The notes under the pieces were generated by a model. It was not told the origin of the DNA and made no database searches. It saw only the letters and a program-made list of their open reading frames with translations. 11,313 nt of DNA, from the NCBI GenBank assembly GCA_026418215.1, contig JAOABT010000549.1, positions 1 through 11,313 on the forward strand, read 5' to 3'. Positions 6,341 to 11,313 of this stretch are shown piece after piece (positions within the stretch are counted from its first letter, which is position 1; each line of letters starts with the position of its first letter). The stretch is from Clostridia bacterium. Its GTDB lineage: Bacteria; Bacillota; Clostridia; DSM-8532. Both the position numbers and the translations under genes were made by a program.

Positions 6341-8848
6341 GTGAAATTAGAGGAGAGGCCCGAACTATCCTTTACAGAGCTCCTTAACAATATGGATAAG
6401 GGCTTTGTGCTTAGGAAAGCGCTTTATGATGATTCAGGCGAGCCTTTTGATTTTGAGGTTGTTTATTATAATAGCGCTATGGAAAGGTACATCAGCTTTC
6501 CAATGGCTGAGCTCAAAGGCTTGACCATCAGGCACAAATACCTCCGTGAGCGGATAATCCCCATCCTTTCCATTTTGACCAAGGTGCTTGTAACAGGACA
6601 ATCCGAAGAAAACCAATACTTTTGTGCTGAAAAAAACAGATATATCAAGGTTTATAGTTTTCGACCCTTTCCCAATTATGTTGGTTCCTTCTATGAGTTT
6701 GTAGCCCAAAATAGCGAAAATGATTATGACTGTTACGATTTTGAGTCTAAAGCGATGCAGATTTCAAACAGCTCAGACAGTGTTTTTTGGGTGAGAAAGG
6801 GCAATCGCATCACCTATGTCAATTCTGCCTTTGAAAAGATTTTCGGGTTGCCCTGCGACACCCTTTACAAAGATATTCACAGCCTGATGAAAGTTGTTCA
6901 CACAGCGGACTATACCCGCGTGTGCAATACGCTTAAGAATGACGGCTTGCACCTGGAAACAAATTATAATATTGAATTCAGGATTATAACACCCCAAGGC
7001 CAATTGAAATGGGTATGGCTGAAGACCTTTTTTATCAGGGAGCTTACAGGAGAAATCAGCAGAAAGGCGGCTTCCATTACCGATATCACGGACCGCAAGC
7101 TCATGGAGGAGGAGCTCCACCACCAGAATCACGAGATAAGAACCCTATATGAGCTCTTTCGGAAAGCGGCCGAACAGGTCCCCTTCAAGGAAGTGCTTGA
7201 AAGAGCTCAAAAGCTCATCCTCGATTACCTCCAGGCAGAAGGCATGGATGTATATCTTTATGACGAGAAAACGCAGGACTTTCGCCTGGCTTCGTGCATT
7301 CGCACCTATGAAAACTACATGCCCGATGATGAGTTTTTACAAGGCGGCCTGGCACTGCCAAGCGAGATGCTAGATGCCAGACAAAGCCGTATCTTTTCAG
7401 TCAAGCTTCATCCCGACCCGATGACACGGTCCATTCTGGAGGGAATTGGAGTAAGCTCTATCTTTAATGTGCCCATTGTCTATGGTGAAAAGCCACTAGG
7501 CGTATTAAGCATCGCTGTCAGCGCAGAGTGTCAGGTCAGAGATCAGCAGAAAGAGTTTCTTGACACCATCGCCAACCAACTGGCTGTCATTATTCATAAC
7601 CGCTTTTTATATGAGCAGCTCAATCAGGAGCTTGAGATGCGAAGAAAGGCCGAATGGGAGAATGAGCTCATTTTCACCACCTCCATCGACCTCATTGCTA
7701 TTTTTGATTTCAATGATGGCAGATTTCTCCGACTCAGTCCACGGTGGGAGAAATGCTTGGGTTGGAGTCAGGGAGAGATGCTTTCCAAGGAAATCCTTGC
7801 GCTAGTCCATCCCGATGACATCAATACTGCCATGGGTACGTATGGCTTCTTTAAAGAGCACGGGGTTATTATAGGCTTTGAATGCCGGCTGCTGTGCAAG
7901 GATGGAAGCTATAGGTGGATTGCCTGGAATGGGCAGCTCGTCAATGAAATGGGGAAAGAGCTTGTCATTGCAACAGGTCGTGACATAACGCTCAGTAAGG
8001 AGATTGAGGATAAAAATCGGGAGCTTGAAAGAGCCTATCAATTGGAAACCTTGAAGATGGAGTTCTTTGCCAATATCTCACATGAATTCAGAACGCCTCT
8101 TAACATCATTCTTTCAGCGCTCCAGCTCATTCAGCAGACCCTTAGCGACAAGGCGGGCATATCGCCTATGCATGAGCGGCATTACCGCTATTTGAAGTCC
8201 ATCAAGCAAAATGCCTTCAGGCTTTTGAAGCTTGTCAATAATCTTATTGATATTACCAAGCTGGATTCGGGCTATTTTAAGCTTTACCCTTCTAACCATA
8301 ATATCGTGGATGTTATTGAAAATATCACACAGTCTGTGGCGCAATACATAGAAGGAAAGGGCATCTCCCTTATTTTCGATACCGATGTTGAGGAAAAGAT
8401 TCTAGCCTGTGATGCCGACCTCATTGAACGCATTCTTTTGAATCTTTTATCAAATGCCGTAAAATATACCGAAAAGGGCGGAACAATCAAGGTTATCGTT
8501 CAAGACCTCGGGGAACGGGTGCGCATTACCGTTAAGGATACCGGCGTGGGTATTCCCGAGGAGAAGCTGGACAGCATCTTTGAAAGGTTTGTACAGGGTG
8601 ACAAGCCCTTGACAAGAAGATGTGAGGGAAGCGGCATAGGGCTTTCTCTTGTCAAATCCCTGGTTGAGCTTCATAAGGGGAAGGTGTATGTACAGAGCGT
8701 TGTAAATGGGGGAAGCTCCTTTATTTTCGAGATACCGGTAACCATCTCTGAAAATGACGTGGTACAAGCAAGCATTGAACCCAGCCCCGAGGAGCGCATC
8801 CACAAGATAAACGTTGAATTTTCCGATATCTATTCGTTGAATGTGTAA
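6341..8848 (+). CDS. Soluble multi-PAS/GAF sensor histidine kinase
   Basis: A protein of 835 residues with no membrane segment, so it probably senses an internal signal. Domains in order: a PAS-like domain (about 11-125), a second PAS (about 138-252, ending in 'ASITDITDRK'), a GAF domain (about 278-420), a third PAS with its PAC tail (about 442-552, 'VHPDD' and 'GRDIT'), a HisKA dimerisation domain (about 570-640) and a HATPase (about 690-805). The phosphoacceptor is His581 in 'FFANISHEFRTPLN'. The ATP site is complete: N box 'NLLSNAVKYT' (701-710), G1 'DTGVGIP' (733-739), F box 'FERFVQ' (747-752) and G2 'GSGIGL' (763-768). The start is GTG 6341, set by GAGGAGG at 6327-6333 with a 7-nt gap. 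No receiver domain or adjacent response regulator is present, so the partner lies elsewhere. PAS domains may bind haem, flavin or small metabolites; no cofactor can be named. Confidence 0.93.
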   Translation: MKLEERPELSFTELLNNMDKGFVLRKALYDDSGEPFDFEVVYYNSAMERYISFPMAELKGLTIRHKYLRERIIPILSILTKVLVTGQSEENQYFCAEKNRYIKVYSFRPFPNYVGSFYEFVAQNSENDYDCYDFESKAMQISNSSDSVFWVRKGNRITYVNSAFEKIFGLPCDTLYKDIHSLMKVVHTADYTRVCNTLKNDGLHLETNYNIEFRIITPQGQLKWVWLKTFFIRELTGEISRKAASITDITDRKLMEEELHHQNHEIRTLYELFRKAAEQVPFKEVLERAQKLILDYLQAEGMDVYLYDEKTQDFRLASCIRTYENYMPDDEFLQGGLALPSEMLDARQSRIFSVKLHPDPMTRSILEGIGVSSIFNVPIVYGEKPLGVLSIAVSAECQVRDQQKEFLDTIANQLAVIIHNRFLYEQLNQELEMRRKAEWENELIFTTSIDLIAIFDFNDGRFLRLSPRWEKCLGWSQGEMLSKEILALVHPDDINTAMGTYGFFKEHGVIIGFECRLLCKDGSYRWIAWNGQLVNEMGKELVIATGRDITLSKEIEDKNRELERAYQLETLKMEFFANISHEFRTPLNIILSALQLIQQTLSDKAGISPMHERHYRYLKSIKQNAFRLLKLVNNLIDITKLDSGYFKLYPSNHNIVDVIENITQSVAQYIEGKGISLIFDTDVEEKILACDADLIERILLNLLSNAVKYTEKGGTIKVIVQDLGERVRITVKDTGVGIPEEKLDSIFERFVQGDKPLTRRCEGSGIGLSLVKSLVELHKGKVYVQSVVNGGSSFIFEIPVTISENDVVQASIEPSPEERIHKINVEFSDIYSLNV

Positions 8849-8882
8849 CTGTGGTAAAATGTGGTATTAACGATAAAATTTG

Positions 8883-8905
8883 ATGAGAAAGGGTTGTCTT
8901 CTCAT
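8883..8905 (+). promoter_or_regulatory. Hairpin over the start codon of the helicase gene
   Basis: ATGAGAA (8883-8889) is the exact reverse complement of TTCTCAT (8899-8905), giving a 7-bp stem with a 9-nt loop. The AAAGGG Shine-Dalgarno (8888-8893) lies at the edge of the left arm and in the loop, and the AUG start at 8904-8906 is in the right arm. This could restrain translation initiation. An in-frame ATG at 8883 lacks a ribosome binding site. Confidence 0.5.
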
Positions 8906-11313
8906 GAATAAAGTAGTAAACCTGTCTGCATTGAGATTCCGTCATGCTTTCCGCACACACCAAACCATGATTCTGGACCGCTTTCAAAAGGAGCTTGCAA
9001 CAAAGAAACCGGGAGAACCCCTGAGGTTTCATGTGGTAGCTCCGCCCGGAGCGGGAAAGACCATCATTGGCCTGGAGTTGGCCATCAAGCTTAAAGCACC
9101 TGCCTTGATTGTATGTCCCAATACGGCTATTCAAGGACAGTGGGTCAAAAAGCTGGAGCTGTTCCTGCCTGAAAACGGCTCTATCAAGGCCGACGATGTC
9201 ATTGCCTCGGAGCCGGACAAGCCCCACCCCATCAACGTTTTAACATACCAAATCCTCAGTATTCCGGAGGATGCAGGGGAGACACTGGTTGAGCTGGCTG
9301 AAGGACTTTGGGCTGAGACCCTGAGCAATTCTCTGGGTGCCGAGCTTGAAGAGGCCAGGGGCAGGATTGCAAAGATGAAGGAATCCAATGCCTCTGCCTA
9401 TAAAAAGGAGCTCGCCAAGTACATCAAGAGCATTCGAAATGGCAAGCTTATGGGGCAGGAATCCGATAAGAAGGGCCAGAATGCGCAGAATACCCAAACA
9501 ACACAGGGTGCGCAGAACGCACAAGGTTCACTAGGCTCACAGACTATGGCTAACGGTCAGGGTGCCCAAATTTGGCATGGCGCACAGTGGGCTCAAAGCG
9601 CTGATGCAGCCCCGCAGACAGCATCTCCTGGCGACGGGCGGGTTCAGAATGGCACCTCAGCCGGAGACCAGAAATATCTGGCTATTTCCATCCTGCACAA
9701 AAACACCCGTGAGCTCCTTCAGCGGCTTAAGGATGCCGGCGTCAAAACCGTTATTTTTGATGAATGTCATCACCTCCAGACCTACTGGGCTGTCGTCATG
9801 AAGCAGATCCTCGAATGGATGGAGATTGAGAATATCATTGGCCTCACGGCCACACCTCCAATCGATGAAAAGAGCGAGGTTCTCCAAAACTATATGAGCC
9901 TCTTGGGAGAAATCGATTTTCAGATTCCAACCCCTGCGGTGGTCAAGGACGGCATGCTGGCCCCCTATCAGGACATGACCTATTTCTGCCTTCCTCAGGA
10001 AAATGAAATGGCCTACCTCAACAGCTGCCATTCCAAATTTCAAAAGCTTATCGAGGGCTTTTCATCCCCCCAGAGTGACTTCTGCAAATGGATGATCGAC
10101 CGCATTATTGAAAGAAAGCTGGCCGACGGCAGCAAGCGCGAATGGCGAAAGCTCTTTGCCCAGCGTCCCGACTTTTCGTGCGCAGGTGTGAAATACCTTA
10201 GAAAGGCTGGTATCAAGCTGCCTTCCGACATCACCTTGAGCAGCGGCATGTACGGCGACTTAAGTGTTGAAGAGTGGGCGATGCTCATTGAGGACTATGC
10301 CCTGAACAGGCTTAAGCTGAGCTCCGAGGAAGAACATAAGAGAGCCTATGATGAAATCAAGGACGCACTTTATACCCTGGGCTTTATTCTGACTGAGACC
10401 GGCATACGAACCTACATTTCACCTCTGGATCGCGTGCTGTCCTACAGCAAGAGCAAGCTTAAGGCCGTTAAGGATATTCTCCGCCACGAAATGAAGCTCA
10501 TGGGCGAATCCATCCGAGCAGCCGTGGTCACCGACTTTGAGTTCTCTAACGCCCTTTCCCTAAAAAAGCTGGATAACGTGCTGGATGAAGAGTGCGGCGG
10601 CGCTATAAGCGTTATGAAGGAGCTCGTGACCGATGAGGAGCTGGACAGGCTCAATCCTGTTATGGTTACAGGTAAAAGCCTGCTGTGCGATGATGATATT
10701 GCCGAGGAATACCTGAGGCTCTTTAACGAATGGGCAAGGGAGCAGAGTCTGGATATCCGTCTTTCGATGAAACCCGGCTTTGGCGGCAAGCTTTGTGAAA
10801 TTGAGGGATATGGCAGCGATTGGAATACCAAATCAGCGATTCTCTTTACCACAAGCATCTTTGAAAAAGGGCTTTCCAAGTGTATTATTGGCACCCGCGG
10901 ACTTTTGGGAGAAGGCTGGGACAGTGTGAGCCTCAACACGCTCATAGACCTTTGCTGCGCTTCGACCTACGCGTCGGTGAACCAGCTTCGAGGCCGCAGC
11001 ATCCGAAAGGATGAAAAAGCGCCGCGCAAGCTTGCTAATAACTGGGACGTTGTGACCTATGCCTCCGAGCTTAAGAAAGGCGACAATGACTACAAGCGCT
11101 TGGTCAAGAAGCATGAGCAGTTCTATTCGATTTGTGACGATGGACGCATCCAGAAGGGTGTTGGCCATGTCCATCCCATCCTGACCTTCCGCGAAAAGCT
11201 CGGAACCGAGGACATCAACCAGATTAATGAGCACATGTTTAAGAAGGCCTCGATTAGAAACCAGAAGTATGACAGCTGGAAAATAGGCGAGCGCTTCTAT
11301 AATGTCGAACAGG
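8904..11313 (+). CDS. SF2 DEAD/DEAH-like helicase, C-terminus beyond the window
   Basis: The frame is open from ATG 8904 to the last base, 803 residues so far with no stop. Motif I is 'APPGAGKT' (46-53), motif II 'DECH' (286-289), motif III 'LTATP' (314-318), motif V 'GTRGLLGEGWDS' (663-674) and motif VI 'NQLRGRSIR' (693-701). Together these define an ATP-driven SF2 translocase on DNA or RNA, close to the type III restriction Res/UvrB-like group. Two parts are unusual: residues about 184-254 (bases 9453-9665) are a low-complexity Gln/Ala/Gly/Asn/Ser-rich insert with repeated 'AQ' pairs such as 'GAQNAQG', and about 340 residues separate the LTATP motif from motif V. The start is ATG 8904, 10 nt after AAAGGG. 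The kinase gene ends 55 bp before. No nuclease or other fused domain is visible in the part seen. A role in DNA repair, restriction or phage defence is possible, but the window does not settle it. Confidence 0.88.
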   Translation, partial: MNKVVNLSALRFRHAFRTHQTMILDRFQKELATKKPGEPLRFHVVAPPGAGKTIIGLELAIKLKAPALIVCPNTAIQGQWVKKLELFLPENGSIKADDVIASEPDKPHPINVLTYQILSIPEDAGETLVELAEGLWAETLSNSLGAELEEARGRIAKMKESNASAYKKELAKYIKSIRNGKLMGQESDKKGQNAQNTQTTQGAQNAQGSLGSQTMANGQGAQIWHGAQWAQSADAAPQTASPGDGRVQNGTSAGDQKYLAISILHKNTRELLQRLKDAGVKTVIFDECHHLQTYWAVVMKQILEWMEIENIIGLTATPPIDEKSEVLQNYMSLLGEIDFQIPTPAVVKDGMLAPYQDMTYFCLPQENEMAYLNSCHSKFQKLIEGFSSPQSDFCKWMIDRIIERKLADGSKREWRKLFAQRPDFSCAGVKYLRKAGIKLPSDITLSSGMYGDLSVEEWAMLIEDYALNRLKLSSEEEHKRAYDEIKDALYTLGFILTETGIRTYISPLDRVLSYSKSKLKAVKDILRHEMKLMGESIRAAVVTDFEFSNALSLKKLDNVLDEECGGAISVMKELVTDEELDRLNPVMVTGKSLLCDDDIAEEYLRLFNEWAREQSLDIRLSMKPGFGGKLCEIEGYGSDWNTKSAILFTTSIFEKGLSKCIIGTRGLLGEGWDSVSLNTLIDLCCASTYASVNQLRGRSIRKDEKAPRKLANNWDVVTYASELKKGDNDYKRLVKKHEQFYSICDDGRIQKGVGHVHPILTFREKLGTEDINQINEHMFKKASIRNQKYDSWKIGERFYNVEQ
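9453..9665 (+). repeat. Low-complexity Q/A/G/N-rich coding segment in the helicase
   Basis: About 71 codons are dominated by Gln, Ala, Gly, Asn, Ser and Thr, with imperfect repeats of GGTGC(G/C)CA(G/A) (for example bases 9506-9515 and 9560-9568). It lies between motif Ia and motif II and would form a flexible loop. The repeats are degenerate, which suggests an older expansion rather than a recent tandem array. Confidence 0.7.

Noticed and set aside
8721..9227. A 168-codon minus-strand open frame over the kinase end and helicase start
   Set aside because: It overlaps two genes with strong motif support on the plus strand and shows no recognisable domain.
10442..10945. A serine/leucine-rich minus-strand open frame
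   Set aside because: It lies opposite the helicase coding sequence and its composition is what antisense reading of the plus-strand codons produces.

Overview
The window looks like the end of a draft or metagenomic contig from a Gram-positive bacterium, most likely an anaerobic Clostridia/Eubacteriales-type Firmicute. The reasons are strong AGGAGG-type ribosome binding sites, TTG and GTG starts with good Shine-Dalgarno sequences, TATAAT-type promoters, compact rho-independent hairpins, and the gene set: a YkvI-like membrane protein, a Crp/Fnr regulator of the clostridial type with a CxxxCSFH segment, and an XRE-cupin regulator next to a medium-chain acyl-CoA ligase. The taxon is an inference. 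Bases 1-29 are not genomic: they are the Illumina Nextera (Tn5) read-1 adapter, so the true sequence begins at base 30.

Layout. 30-316 is the C-terminal end of a truncated FRG-domain protein. It is followed by a 200-bp gap holding a degenerate 21-bp repeat in four copies and a hairpin that overlaps the stop codon of the next gene. 519-1565 (minus) is a YkvI-like multi-pass membrane protein. A divergent intergenic region carries a good promoter for the plus-strand pair MFS transporter (1797-3059) and Crp/Fnr-family regulator (3077-3769), closed by a rho-independent terminator. A second promoter drives an XRE-cupin regulator (3912-4460) and an acyl-CoA/acid-thiol ligase (4474-6147), closed by an unusually elaborate hairpin terminator of about 90 nt. 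6341-8848 is a soluble PAS-PAS-GAF-PAS hybrid sensor histidine kinase with no response regulator beside it. 8904 to the window end is an SF2 (DEAD/DEAH-like) helicase that is still open at base 11313.

Functional reading. The two tight pairs are the clearest units: an exporter with its likely regulator, and a carboxylic-acid activating enzyme with a small-molecule-sensing regulator. The kinase is likely to act on a distant partner. The helicase has all main SF2 motifs but also a Gln/Ala/Gly/Asn-rich low-complexity insert between motifs I and II and a region of about 300 residues between the two RecA lobes, which makes it the least ordinary protein here. I did not find convincing evidence of a complete new multi-gene system. 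The best leads are the helicase architecture, the structured element at 6157-6248 and the 21-bp repeat array.
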